Shown: positions 8,314 to 17,334, counted from the stretch's first letter. The stretch: 64,000 nucleotides of DNA from Bacilli bacterium (GCA_016283935.1 JAEENX010000013.1:33759-97758), one strand, 5' to 3'. Notes: generated by a model from the sequence alone, not told the origin. Program-made: numbers and translations.

Positions 8314-8338
8314 AAATAAAAAGATGATAAATCATCTC
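8314..8338 (-). terminator. Terminator of the radical SAM operon
   Basis: Hairpin AGATGAT/ATCATCT (about 8322-8337) followed on the minus strand by a T-rich run. It separates the operon from prfB. Confidence 0.7.
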
Positions 8339-9132
8339 TTTAATTCATAAAAATTACAATGTCTACACATAGGATGTATCTTTTTATTATTTAAGAATCC
8401 TTCTTTTATAGATTTGAATGTTTTTCCATTTATAATCTCATCTAATGAAGATTCATACATATTTCCTAAGTTAATACAACCATTTGAATCTAAACAACAT
8501 GGTACAACAGTACCATCTACAAGTATTCCTATATGAGATCTAGTTCCCATACAAGAACCTTTTTCTTCGTAGTAATCATTTTCTAATGAAGGCCATATAA
8601 ATTCTTGTTCAACTTGATAAAACACATTTTTATCTAAAGTAATATGATCAATATCACCAATATATATATTATATTTTTCTTCTAATTTGTTAATAATTTT
8701 ATCTTTATTAACATTATCTACTCACATTCTATATTCAATATAAGTATTCTTGCTTAATTTATCAACTGAATCAAATATATTATTCATATACTCATCTAGT
8801 GTTGTTTTATATTTATCATCAAAAGAATGTAATGATATATTTATTTGTCTTATATTTTTGTTATCTTTAATTCTATTAATTAAATAACCATTTGTAGTAA
8901 TATTAATCTTAAATTTTTTAGATGCAATATTAATTAAATCATTTATTTTAGGATGTAATAACGGTTCACCCATTACATGAAAATATAAATAATCAGTATA
9001 TCCATCTAACTTATTTAATAATAATTTAAAATTTTCAATATCAATAAACTTTTTCTCTCTTTTATTACCAATACAAAAATCACACTTTAAATTACAATTA
9101 TTAGTTATTTCTACATAAATCTTTTTAAACAT
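8332..9132 (-). pseudogene. Radical SAM/SPASM protein interrupted by an in-frame UGA
   Basis: One continuous frame encodes a 265-residue radical SAM protein except for a single TGA at 8724-8722. Residues 1-136 hold the [4Fe-4S] motif CNLKCDFC, FHVMGEPLLHP and NISLHSFDD. After the TGA the frame continues VDNVNKDK and ends in a SPASM-type region with CMGTRSHIGILVDGTVVPCC and a final MCRHCNF. In relatives I remember, the segment here reading YIEYRM-stop is LRLWNL-like, so the TGA sits where Trp is expected (TGG to TGA). It could be a recent nonsense mutation, a sequencing error or read-through. It overlaps the upstream gene by 8 nt and is last in the operon. Confidence 0.8.
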
Positions 9133-10147
9133 TATCTAATATCCATTCTTGTAAATATTTTATTTCAGAATCACAGTATTCACATTTACTCTTAGTAACA
9201 TCTATAGAAGCACCACAGTTATGGCACATCATAACATTAGTATCATTACTTAATTCAGTTGTTCCATTTTTATTTTGTTTAAATCTAAATATTTTCTTTA
9301 TATATCTAGAATGAAAATCACCATCGAAATTAACAACTCTTATATATGCTTCAACCTCAATGTATCTATTATCTTTAATAACATAATCTTTAAACGAATC
9401 AAAATCTATTACATCATAATCAATAACATCTTTTTTATTATAATAATATTTTCTTACTTCATAATTAAAATTATTAAAGAATGTAACTTTATCTAAACCA
9501 CTCTTTTTCCAAAATAATCTTTGTTTATTATTTAATTTATCTTTATATCTTTTAATAGGTCCTAAAATAATATATGCATCTAATGTATAAAAGACATAAT
9601 AGAATAATAATGATGCTATCATGCCAAATATAAAAATCTTATATATATCATTAATATTAAATGTTCTAGATGTATTTTTAATAATCAAATATGTTATTAA
9701 AAAACATATTAAGAAATCTATTATAGCCGAAATAATTCTATAAGATTTATTTCTAAGAACTCTATCATAATATTTCTTACTTCCTAAATCCTTTTCTTGA
9801 TAATCTAAATTATAATATGTACCACAATAAGGACAACCACCATTAAAATCTTTTAATTTAGCAGTCATTCCACAATTTGGACATGTATAATTTTTATCAC
9901 TATTTTTATTTTCAACAAAACTATATTCTATTCTTGTATCAAATTCATGTTCAGTATGTTTTAATTCATTATTTAAGTAGTATTCTTTTTTTACTCTAAT
10001 ACCATTATTTATATTATCATCTCTAGATCCATCAGTATTTCTTTCATATCTAATACCATCAACTAAATATATAGTTTTAATATTAATCTTTTTACTATCT
10101 AATTTCTTTTTATGAAATACATCAGATACATATACCATATATACCAA
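9125..10147 (-). CDS. Zinc-ribbon membrane protein
   Basis: A 340-residue protein of unknown function. It has two zinc ribbons: CPNCG...CPYCG at about residues 89-113 and CHNCG...CEYCD near the C-terminus (about 310-330). Between them are two membrane helices (about 135-160 and 168-195) followed by a Tyr/Asp/Lys-rich domain whose VEAYIRVVNFDGDFHSRYIKKIFRF segment is vaguely Tim44-like. The start lies 2 nt after the stop of the poly-Asn protein gene, and the end overlaps the interrupted radical SAM gene, so it is clearly an operon member. It could be a membrane scaffold or carrier for the radical SAM enzymes; this is inference only. Confidence 0.7.
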   Translation of the reverse strand: MVYMVYVSDVFHKKKLDSKKINIKTIYLVDGIRYERNTDGSRDDNINNGIRVKKEYYLNNELKHTEHEFDTRIEYSFVENKNSDKNYTCPNCGMTAKLKDFNGGCPYCGTYYNLDYQEKDLGSKKYYDRVLRNKSYRIISAIIDFLICFLITYLIIKNTSRTFNINDIYKIFIFGMIASLLFYYVFYTLDAYIILGPIKRYKDKLNNKQRLFWKKSGLDKVTFFNNFNYEVRKYYYNKKDVIDYDVIDFDSFKDYVIKDNRYIEVEAYIRVVNFDGDFHSRYIKKIFRFKQNKNGTTELSNDTNVMMCHNCGASIDVTKSKCEYCDSEIKYLQEWILDNV

Positions 10148-10149
10148 TC

Positions 10150-10527
10150 CTATCTATTATTGTTGTTATTGTTATTATTGTTATTATTATTATTGTTAGA
10201 TGATCCTCCACCACTAGAAGACCAACTACTACCACCGCTATAGGAAGAAGCAACATAATGTTCAATTAATTTAAACTTATCTCCATCCCATATTATTCCA
10301 TCATAAGAAGCAGATTTTATAGGAGCATCTATATATTGAATAATTTCATTATCTTTAATAAGAGTAATATATTTAGCTCCGCATCTTACTTGGCCATCTG
10401 GATTTTCAGTCTTAAAGTTTAATATTAAATCATATACATTTTGAGATATATCATAAGCTTTAACTATTTCATACATTCTCTTTTTATTAATTATTCCTTG
10501 ATATGATTTTGGTTCATTTGCTTTCAT
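10150..10527 (-). CDS. Small protein with Gly/Ser tail and C-terminal poly-Asn (candidate radical SAM substrate)
   Basis: A 125-residue protein. Residues 1-92 look like a small folded domain (MKANEPKSYQGIINKKRMYEIV...) with one Cys (about 49, VRCGAKY). Residues 93-110 are Ser/Gly-rich (YSGGSSWSSSGGGSS), followed by exactly 14 Asn and a final Arg. The start overlaps the stop of the upstream radical SAM gene (TAATG), with a GGGAG SD. Short proteins with Gly-, Ser- or Asn-rich tails next to SPASM enzymes are often modified peptides (RiPP precursors), hence the suggestion. The Asn tract could equally be a simple AAY-repeat expansion. No family recognised. Confidence 0.65.
   Translation of the reverse strand: MKANEPKSYQGIINKKRMYEIVKAYDISQNVYDLILNFKTENPDGQVRCGAKYITLIKDNEIIQYIDAPIKSASYDGIIWDGDKFKLIEHYVASSYSGGSSWSSSGGGSSNNNNNNNNNNNNNNR
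10156..10197 (-). repeat. AAY trinucleotide tract encoding 14 Asn
   Basis: Fourteen consecutive AAT/AAC codons at the 3' end of the 10150-10527 gene. Mixed use of AAT and AAC (both occur several times) means it is not a pure microsatellite. Confidence 0.9.
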
Positions 10528-12263
10528 TAATCATTACTCCCTTCTACATAATAAAATTCAATATTTTGAAATGGTAAATTAATTGCTTGTATATGATAAT
10601 AAGCATTATTTTTTTGTTTATTATAATGATAATCTCTTAAACTACTTGTAGTAAAAAATATATTATTAGGATTTTCATCTGAATAATAATCTTTATATTC
10701 TTTAATATAATTACTTATATCATATTTATAATAATCTTTTTTATCACTTTTAATATTATCTAATACACCTTTATAAATTTGATTTGTATTTATATGTCTT
10801 TGTTTAGTTCTACCTTCATCTCCATATGTAACTAAATTACCTGATAATAACATAATATATAATGAATTATTTTCAGGATAATCACATACTTCTTCAATTA
10901 AATGTTTTTTCATATAAATAAACACTTTAGATTCAGGTGTAACATAAATGATATCTCTATTATTTTTTAATATTTGAGATTCTAATTTATATTCTTCACC
11001 ATCTATATTTAATATAAATGAATCAGGATCATATATATATTTAAGATTCTTGTCTTCATTTATAATATCTTTTATATCTGGATATAAATTATTTTTATTT
11101 TCAGGATAATACTTACTATTATCTCCTAATCTCATATTACTTAAATAAACTGGAACAAATTCATTGTTAATATCTTGTTCATAGTTTCTATCTTTATACA
11201 TTCTTTGTTGTAATAAACAAGTATAACTTTTATTTGTTTTATATGTATTTTTTACAAATGGACAACCTGTCTTACATAAATATAAATATCCACATTTAGA
11301 ACAATCTTCATTAAATTCCATTTTGTTATGATTTCTAAAAATTTTACCTAATGCTGTTTCTAATATATCTTCTACAGTATTATCATATATATTACCATAA
11401 TAATAATCTTTATTCTTTTGTCCTCTTACACATGAATAAATATCTCCATTTTTTTCAAGTAAGAAAAACTTAGAACCACAGTTATCACAATTAGAGCAAT
11501 AACCAGGTCCAAATTCATCAAACCAAGGTCCATTTACTCCTGCATCTAAATCAGTATTATCAAATTCTTCATGCATTCTTTCATATAATTTAATTTGTTC
11601 TTCTTCTGTTATATGATGTAGTATTCCATTTGAATTATAATCAAATCCAATCATAAAATTAAAATCATTCATATCTAAACTTGTATTTTTATTTAACCAT
11701 TTTATATCTTCAACAATATCATCTAAATATTCAAAATGTTCTTTAAAAATAGTTGCAGATACTTTCTTTTTATTAGGAATATCTTTCATCAATTCAAGAT
11801 TAGATAAAATCTTATCTAATGTTGTTTTATCACCTTTAGTTACACGATATTTATCATGTAATTTTAAAGGTAAATCTAAACTTCCAGATATTGATACGTT
11901 AAATTCTTTTATAGTATCTATATGTTTATCTAAAGCATACATATTAGTTTTAATATGTGGATTACCAACATTAAATCCTCCAGCTTTAATAATATCTTTA
12001 TTTTCATTATAATAATCACTTATTAATTTAATAATATCATGGAATGATTCTTTACTTAATGTTGTAACTTCTCCTCCATGAAGTGAAATATTAAATGGTA
12101 TAACATTACTCTTTTTAAACTTTTCTATAGCATATTTTAAAGTGTCTACTTCATTATATTTAGTATTAATATCTTTAGTATTATCTTCTAAGTAACAATA
12201 CTTACATTGCATATTACAAGCCATAGTTGGAACATACAATAAATGTATAAATTTATAATCCAT
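10527..12263 (-). CDS. Radical SAM/SPASM maturase-like enzyme with C-terminal extension
   Basis: A 578-residue protein when started at the ATG at 12263, which has GGAG 8 nt upstream; the frame is open 11 codons further up. The N-terminal radical SAM core begins with VPTMACNMQCKYCYLED (CxxxCxxC) and has a FNISLHGGEVT segment. The SPASM region (about 250-370) has many Cys: GYCSNCDNCGSKF, GDIYSCVRGQ, and CSKCGYLYLCKTGCPF...SYTC. This resembles anaerobic sulfatase-maturase and RiPP-modifying enzymes. About 200 more residues, without a domain I know, follow and may bind the substrate. It overlaps the next gene by one base and follows the previous one by 4 nt: tight translational coupling. Confidence 0.88.
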   Translation of the reverse strand: MDYKFIHLLYVPTMACNMQCKYCYLEDNTKDINTKYNEVDTLKYAIEKFKKSNVIPFNISLHGGEVTTLSKESFHDIIKLISDYYNENKDIIKAGGFNVGNPHIKTNMYALDKHIDTIKEFNVSISGSLDLPLKLHDKYRVTKGDKTTLDKILSNLELMKDIPNKKKVSATIFKEHFEYLDDIVEDIKWLNKNTSLDMNDFNFMIGFDYNSNGILHHITEEEQIKLYERMHEEFDNTDLDAGVNGPWFDEFGPGYCSNCDNCGSKFFLLEKNGDIYSCVRGQKNKDYYYGNIYDNTVEDILETALGKIFRNHNKMEFNEDCSKCGYLYLCKTGCPFVKNTYKTNKSYTCLLQQRMYKDRNYEQDINNEFVPVYLSNMRLGDNSKYYPENKNNLYPDIKDIINEDKNLKYIYDPDSFILNIDGEEYKLESQILKNNRDIIYVTPESKVFIYMKKHLIEEVCDYPENNSLYIMLLSGNLVTYGDEGRTKQRHINTNQIYKGVLDNIKSDKKDYYKYDISNYIKEYKDYYSDENPNNIFFTTSSLRDYHYNKQKNNAYYHIQAINLPFQNIEFYYVEGSND

Positions 12264-12267
12264 GATG

Positions 12268-14103
12268 TCATCTCCAAACTTTGTAAAAATATACAACTAT
12301 TTCAGAAGTGTCTGTTGATTCAAATTCAATATAATTAGTATCATTTATATAATATTTATAATTTTCTATAAATAAAATATCTTTATTAACTGATCCATAT
12401 ATTACTATCTTATGAAGACCTTTAGCAGCATTATAAGAATAGTAATCTAAACTAATTGTTCCATATTCAGGTAAAGTATATGATTTAACATCATTTAATT
12501 CTAAATTCATAGTTCCTGATAAATAATCTTTATCTGAACCGTATTTAGATATTTTAGTATATGAACCTTTAAATGAATTAGATTCATATATTGTATATAT
12601 AGGTAAAATTATTTCTTTTAATGATGTACATTCTCTAAATGCAGATGATCCAATTTGAGTTAAAGAACTATGTTCAGATATACTAACTTCACTTAATGAA
12701 TCATCACCATGGAACGCATGTCCACCTATTCTAGTAACTGAATCAGGTATAACAATTTTCTTTAATGATGTACATCCTTCAAAAGTATTTCCTTTAATTT
12801 CTTCAAGTGGCATTTCATATGTGAAATTAACTTCTTCTAACTTAATACAATGATAGAATGATTCACCACCTAAATACTTAAGATTAGCAGGTAAATGAAC
12901 TTTCTTTAACAAGAAATCATTTTTAAACGCTTCTCCTCTAATTTCATATATACTATCAGGCAAATAAACTTCATTTAATAAAGGCATATTTGAAAAAGCA
13001 TTACCTCTTAAAGAAATAACTTTTTTACCATTATGTTCATCAGGAATTGTAGCATGAGTTAAACTACTCCAGCCAGTAAAGTAAAATCTTACAGCATATC
13101 CATCTTCCAATGGTTCATATAATATAATTGGATCTTTAAATACAATTAAACTAATTAATACTACCAAGATAGGTAATATTATTCTAGTAACAATCTTTTC
13201 TTTAGGAACTAAATTTTCTTTTAAAGCACCTATAATATTATCTATATTTTCATTTGGTCTAGCTTTAACTTCTTTATATAAGAAATTATATAAGTCAAAT
13301 TTATTCTTTTTAATAAAGAATAAAACTAATATTAATAATCCTATTGCATATATTCCAATTGATACATGATAGAATATTAAACCAATAAATAAGAATAATA
13401 GAATACAAAAAATAATATCTAAAACAATATATCTAACTTTTTCACTTCTAGGTATTAATTTACTTTTAGGATCTAATCCTAAACTATTACATTCATTTAA
13501 AATTATAAGTCTAATAAGTTCTTGTTCTGATTTAGCATACATATTATCAAAAGATTTTAATTGCATTGCTAATTCAGGAGCATCTTTCTTTTCTACTTTA
13601 ACATTATTACCTTGTACATCAGCACCACATGCTCCACAATATTTATTATTAACAGTAATTCTATTACCACATTTTAAGCATTTAATAATTAAACCTTTTT
13701 CAGTATCACATCCTTCAATTACTTTTGAAGGATCAACATTGATAGGATCATTTACTTTTCCACCAAATCCAACTGATGACATAAAAAACATAGCTGGAAA
13801 GCCAATGATAAATATTGAAAAGAAACCAATAGCCATACCTACTACACCAAAAGCATCACATATAATAGCATTTAATCCAACTAAAATAAAATAGTATTTA
13901 ATTGTATCTTTACTAGCAAATTTAAACATACTATTTCTAGAAGACATTATAGGCATAAGAATAAAAACAAGATGAAAAATACTAATAAATAATGCATATC
14001 CAAAAGCAGGAATTTCATCTAAATCATTTGAACTTGACTTTGCAAAAACAATAGTAGGTATTAATAAACAAATAAGTAAATATAATAGATATCTTTTTTT
14101 CAT
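12268..14103 (-). CDS. Membrane protein with zinc ribbon and BspA-type leucine-rich repeats
   Basis: A 611-residue protein, first gene of the radical SAM operon. It starts with a signal-like segment (MKKRYLLYLLICLLIPTIVFA) and has about three more helices to residue 110. A cytoplasmic zinc ribbon CLKCG...CGACG follows (about 145-160), then three helices between 225 and 330. The C-terminal region (about 340-530) is LRR_5 repeats of the form IRGEAFKNDFLLKKVHLPANL, probably outside the cell. It ends in TGA, 4 nt before the radical SAM start codon. BspA-like repeats mediate surface contacts in gut bacteria; its role with radical SAM enzymes is unknown. Confidence 0.75.
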   Translation of the reverse strand: MKKRYLLYLLICLLIPTIVFAKSSSNDLDEIPAFGYALFISIFHLVFILMPIMSSRNSMFKFASKDTIKYYFILVGLNAIICDAFGVVGMAIGFFSIFIIGFPAMFFMSSVGFGGKVNDPINVDPSKVIEGCDTEKGLIIKCLKCGNRITVNNKYCGACGADVQGNNVKVEKKDAPELAMQLKSFDNMYAKSEQELIRLIILNECNSLGLDPKSKLIPRSEKVRYIVLDIIFCILLFLFIGLIFYHVSIGIYAIGLLILVLFFIKKNKFDLYNFLYKEVKARPNENIDNIIGALKENLVPKEKIVTRIILPILVVLISLIVFKDPIILYEPLEDGYAVRFYFTGWSSLTHATIPDEHNGKKVISLRGNAFSNMPLLNEVYLPDSIYEIRGEAFKNDFLLKKVHLPANLKYLGGESFYHCIKLEEVNFTYEMPLEEIKGNTFEGCTSLKKIVIPDSVTRIGGHAFHGDDSLSEVSISEHSSLTQIGSSAFRECTSLKEIILPIYTIYESNSFKGSYTKISKYGSDKDYLSGTMNLELNDVKSYTLPEYGTISLDYYSYNAAKGLHKIVIYGSVNKDILFIENYKYYINDTNYIEFESTDTSEIVVYFYKVWR

Positions 14104-14125
14104 ATTCTCACCTAGTATAATTATA
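14104..14125 (-). promoter_or_regulatory. Compact promoter and RBS of the radical SAM operon
   Basis: TATAAT (14125-14120) lies exactly 16 nt before the ATG, with AGGTGAG between. The sequence is almost identical to that before the lipoprotein gene at 156. Confidence 0.65.
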
Positions 14126-14129
14126 ACAT

Positions 14130-14160
14130 AAAAAAGAAGAGATTAATTATCAATCTCTTC
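14130..14160 (-). terminator. Terminator after the GT2 glycosyltransferase gene
   Basis: Nine-base stem GAAGAGATT/AATCTCTTC (14136-14160) followed on the minus strand by T-rich sequence; it overlaps the 3' end of the coding region. Confidence 0.8.
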
Positions 14161-15372
14161 AATATTAATACTTCTAGTATGTTTAATTTCTTTCCATTTA
14201 GAATCTCTTTTAATTAAACACTTAATATTAATTGGTACCCAAGTTAATAAGAATAATGGGAAGAATAAAATACCCCAAATTAAACTCATAACTTTATTAT
14301 TTCTATTATATTTAACAATAAATACATTTAATACAATATTACCAATATATCCTAAAATAAAGAATAATACACCAAATGCAAAGAAATATGAGAATATATC
14401 TACTAACTCTATACCAAATGTTCTAAATAGAATTAAAACAATCATAAGAGCAAATCCTAATATTTGGAACATAGGAGCAAAGAATAATAAAGCCATATCT
14501 AATGCAGCTATATTATGATTTTTAAAGAATGCTTTGATTAATCTTAAATCATATCTAGCAAAGCATTGTAAGTTACCAGTTGTCCATCTACTTCTTTGAA
14601 TCCAAGATGCACCAAATTGTAATGGTTGTTCATCATAAGTAATAGCATCTTCTACGAATGCAATTCTTCTATTCTTTATTGCACATTGTGCAGTAAATTC
14701 AACATCTTCAGTTAATGTATAAGTTTGGAATCCTTCAGCTTCAATAACTGATTTCTTAATCATGAAACCAGTACCATTAATAGAAGCAGAACCATTTATA
14801 TGCATTCTTGCTCTATTAAAGAAGAAGTTTTGAATCCAATAGAATATAGAATAAGATCCAGTAATCCAGTTATCTCCTGCATTCTTAGAATCTCTATATC
14901 CTTGAGCAACTTCATAACCATCACATAATGTATCATTCATTCTTCTAACAAAGTTTTTATCAACAATGTTATCTGAATCGAAAATAATATATGCATCATA
15001 ATCTTTATCTTTTAACTTATCAAAAGTAAATTTTAATACTTCACCTTTACTCTTAACTGGAATAGTTACATTTATAATTTTAGCTCCTGCCTTTTTAGCA
15101 GCACCTTCAGTATCATCAGTACAGTTATTAGGAATAACATATACATCGAATAATTCTTTAGGATAATCTTGTCTTAATAAAGATTTAACTAATGAAGGAA
15201 CAACTTGTTCTTCATTACGAGCTGCAATTAAGCATGCAATTTTATATTTTTCCTTATGTTTCTTTATTATTGATTTATGCATTCCTTTAAATCCCCATAG
15301 AGATGTAATAAGGAAATACATTGAATATAATAAACAAAATATAAATAGTACATAATAACAAATTACTACCAT
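14143..15372 (-). CDS. Membrane glycosyltransferase family 2 (cellulose/hyaluronan-synthase-like)
   Basis: A 409-residue protein with one N-terminal membrane helix, a cytoplasmic GT-A domain and three or so C-terminal helices (about 290-395). Motifs: IAARNEEQVV, the DSDN nucleotide-sugar site (DXD), TLTEDVEFTAQ and QRSRWTTGN (the Q/RxxRW motif of processive or polyprenyl-linked GT2 enzymes). It should transfer a sugar from a nucleotide donor to a polysaccharide or lipid. The donor and acceptor cannot be read. Single gene with its own TATAAT box and terminator, flanked by a GH13 gene and the radical SAM operon. Confidence 0.88.
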   Translation of the reverse strand: MVVICYYVLFIFCLLYSMYFLITSLWGFKGMHKSIIKKHKEKYKIACLIAARNEEQVVPSLVKSLLRQDYPKELFDVYVIPNNCTDDTEGAAKKAGAKIINVTIPVKSKGEVLKFTFDKLKDKDYDAYIIFDSDNIVDKNFVRRMNDTLCDGYEVAQGYRDSKNAGDNWITGSYSIFYWIQNFFFNRARMHINGSASINGTGFMIKKSVIEAEGFQTYTLTEDVEFTAQCAIKNRRIAFVEDAITYDEQPLQFGASWIQRSRWTTGNLQCFARYDLRLIKAFFKNHNIAALDMALLFFAPMFQILGFALMIVLILFRTFGIELVDIFSYFFAFGVLFFILGYIGNIVLNVFIVKYNRNNKVMSLIWGILFFPLFLLTWVPINIKCLIKRDSKWKEIKHTRSINIEEIDN

Positions 15373-15445
15373 GAATATTTCACCTCATTTATGTCTTATA
15401 CAATTATATAACAATTTACTCAAATAATATACACTAAATTGATAA

Positions 15446-17299
15446 TTATTGTTTTATAATTGCATTTCCTCCATATGGAGTAAGTACATCTTTTGTACTT
15501 TTTCTTAGTTGGTAAACCTTATTACTATCCTCATATTTAAACGGAATATTAATGATTTTATCTTCATCAGTTCTATTAATTGATATTAAAGCATCTCCAT
15601 CAGAACTTGTTCTTTCAAACATAAAATAATCTTTAGTTATATCAACAATATTCATATCAGCTTTCTTTAAAAATTGTTCTTCTTTTCTTATATCACCCAT
15701 AGATTTAACAAATTCAACTAAATCTTGATCTTCTCTACCCCATGGGAATGGTTGTCTATTAAGTAAATTACCTAATCCTACAACACCAGCTTCATCTCCA
15801 TAGAAAATTGATAATATTCCAGGCATGAAGTTCATACAAAATAAATATGTTTTAAATAATTCTTTACCTTTTTGGTATTCTTCTTCACTTAATTTATAAT
15901 TATTTAAATAGTCATAATTACTATTTCTACAATTCCAAGCCCATTCAGAATATTCTTCAAATTCATTACTACCAAATATATTTATAGGTCTAGATATATC
16001 ATGAGTTGAAGTAAAATTCATTAAAGTTTCAATAGAACCTTTTGGATATTCATTTAATATATCTTGAATTGTATATCTTAATTTAGAAACATCACAATAT
16101 TTAATATATCTAATTAAAGCATCTACTAATGGATAATCCATATGAGAATCCATACCTTTACCTGAAGAAATATAACCACGATTCATTTTCATAGCATTCT
16201 TCCATACTTCTCCTAGAATAAATCCATCTTCTTTATTTCTTTTAACTGCTCTTCTAATTCCTTCAATAAATTCATCAGATAATTCATCGGCAACATCTAG
16301 TCTAAGCCCATCTATTCCTAAATCAAACCATTTATCTATTACACCATTTTCACCATAAATGTAATTTTGCCAATTCTTAGAATTTCCATCACATACAGGT
16401 AAATTAGGCATTCCCCACCAATGATCAAAATAGATTTTTCCATTAGTAGGATCTTCATGTTTTCTATAGAAAGTTCCATAATAAGAATTCTTTGGATCTT
16501 GATATGCACCCACATTATCATATGTTCCTAATTCATTAAAATATTTTGAATCATTTCCTGTATGATTAAATACAGCATCAAGTACTATCTTCATTCCTAA
16601 TTTATGTGCTTCATCACATAATTGTTTCAAATCATCATTTGTTCCAGCATAAGGATCAACATGTTCATAATCTCCTGCATCATATCTATGATTAGATTGG
16701 CTTCTAACAACAGGACTTAAATAAATAATATCAGTTCCTAAAGATTTTATATAATCAAGTTTTTGAATAATACCTTGAATATCTCCACCATAAAAATCTG
16801 TATTCCATTCACCTTGTTCATTAGGCCCACTTACAAGTTTATCATTCCATGAATTATGAATTGATCTATTTTCCATAGGTTGCATCTTTTTACGAGATCC
16901 TCTTTTGAATCTATCAACAAAAATATGATACATCATAGCACCCTTAGCCCATTCAGGTGCATCATAATTAACAGATATTTTATCTAAAGTATTATTGTCT
17001 AAGAAATCAACAGTTTCTTTAAATCTATTTAAATACATTCTTCTATGATTAACATTGAATGTAAAAAAGAATCTATAAATAGCTTTGGTTTCAAGGAAAA
17101 CATCGCCTTTAAAATATACACAGTTTCCATCATGATAATAGAAAGGAATCTTATAACTACTATTTCCACTATCACTACAAGTAACTAAATACAAATCATC
17201 ATACCATCCTAAACTCATAGGTAAAGTAACTTGTACTCTATAATTACACCCTAATTCATTCTTTTCAAGTTCTTTAATAGTATAATCTCGTTGTTCCAT
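15446..17299 (-). CDS. GH13 alpha-glycosidase (neopullulanase/cyclomaltodextrinase-like)
   Basis: A 617-residue cytoplasmic enzyme without signal peptide. An N-terminal beta-sandwich (about 1-125) is followed by the GH13 barrel: GGDIQGIIQKLDYIKSLG, DAVFNHTG (region I), IDGLRLDVADE (nucleophile Asp), ILGEVWKN (acid/base Glu) and FTSTHDISRP (third Asp). A C-terminal beta domain ends the chain. It should hydrolyse alpha-1,4/1,6 glucans or maltodextrins taken into the cell. No sugar transporter lies next to it. The start follows AGGTGGGG, and a TATAAT box is 16 nt before the ATG. Confidence 0.92.
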   Translation of the reverse strand: MEQRDYTIKELEKNELGCNYRVQVTLPMSLGWYDDLYLVTCSDSGNSSYKIPFYYHDGNCVYFKGDVFLETKAIYRFFFTFNVNHRRMYLNRFKETVDFLDNNTLDKISVNYDAPEWAKGAMMYHIFVDRFKRGSRKKMQPMENRSIHNSWNDKLVSGPNEQGEWNTDFYGGDIQGIIQKLDYIKSLGTDIIYLSPVVRSQSNHRYDAGDYEHVDPYAGTNDDLKQLCDEAHKLGMKIVLDAVFNHTGNDSKYFNELGTYDNVGAYQDPKNSYYGTFYRKHEDPTNGKIYFDHWWGMPNLPVCDGNSKNWQNYIYGENGVIDKWFDLGIDGLRLDVADELSDEFIEGIRRAVKRNKEDGFILGEVWKNAMKMNRGYISSGKGMDSHMDYPLVDALIRYIKYCDVSKLRYTIQDILNEYPKGSIETLMNFTSTHDISRPINIFGSNEFEEYSEWAWNCRNSNYDYLNNYKLSEEEYQKGKELFKTYLFCMNFMPGILSIFYGDEAGVVGLGNLLNRQPFPWGREDQDLVEFVKSMGDIRKEEQFLKKADMNIVDITKDYFMFERTSSDGDALISINRTDEDKIINIPFKYEDSNKVYQLRKSTKDVLTPYGGNAIIKQ

Positions 17300-17321
17300 G
17301 TCCCCACCTACAATAATTATA
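17300..17321 (-). promoter_or_regulatory. Compact promoter and RBS of the GH13 gene
   Basis: TATAAT (17321-17316), then 16 nt including AGGTGGGG, then the ATG at 17299; same spacing as upstream of 156 and 14103. Confidence 0.6.
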
Positions 17322-17334
17322 CACCTAATAAAGG

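Noticed and set aside
8689..8712. Hairpin GTTAATA/TATTAAC starting 9 nt after the UGA of the split radical SAM gene, as a selenocysteine insertion element
   Set aside because: It is short and purely AT-rich, lacks a GG-type apical loop, no selenoprotein genes are visible, and the position is expected to be Trp, not Cys.
8722..8724. Genome-wide reading of UGA as Trp
   Set aside because: prfB is intact with its UGA frameshift, Trp codons in the inspected genes are TGG, and genes at 12268 and 17570 end in TGA. These two stops alone are weak evidence because a read-through would add only a few residues, but with prfB the case for a stop is strong.
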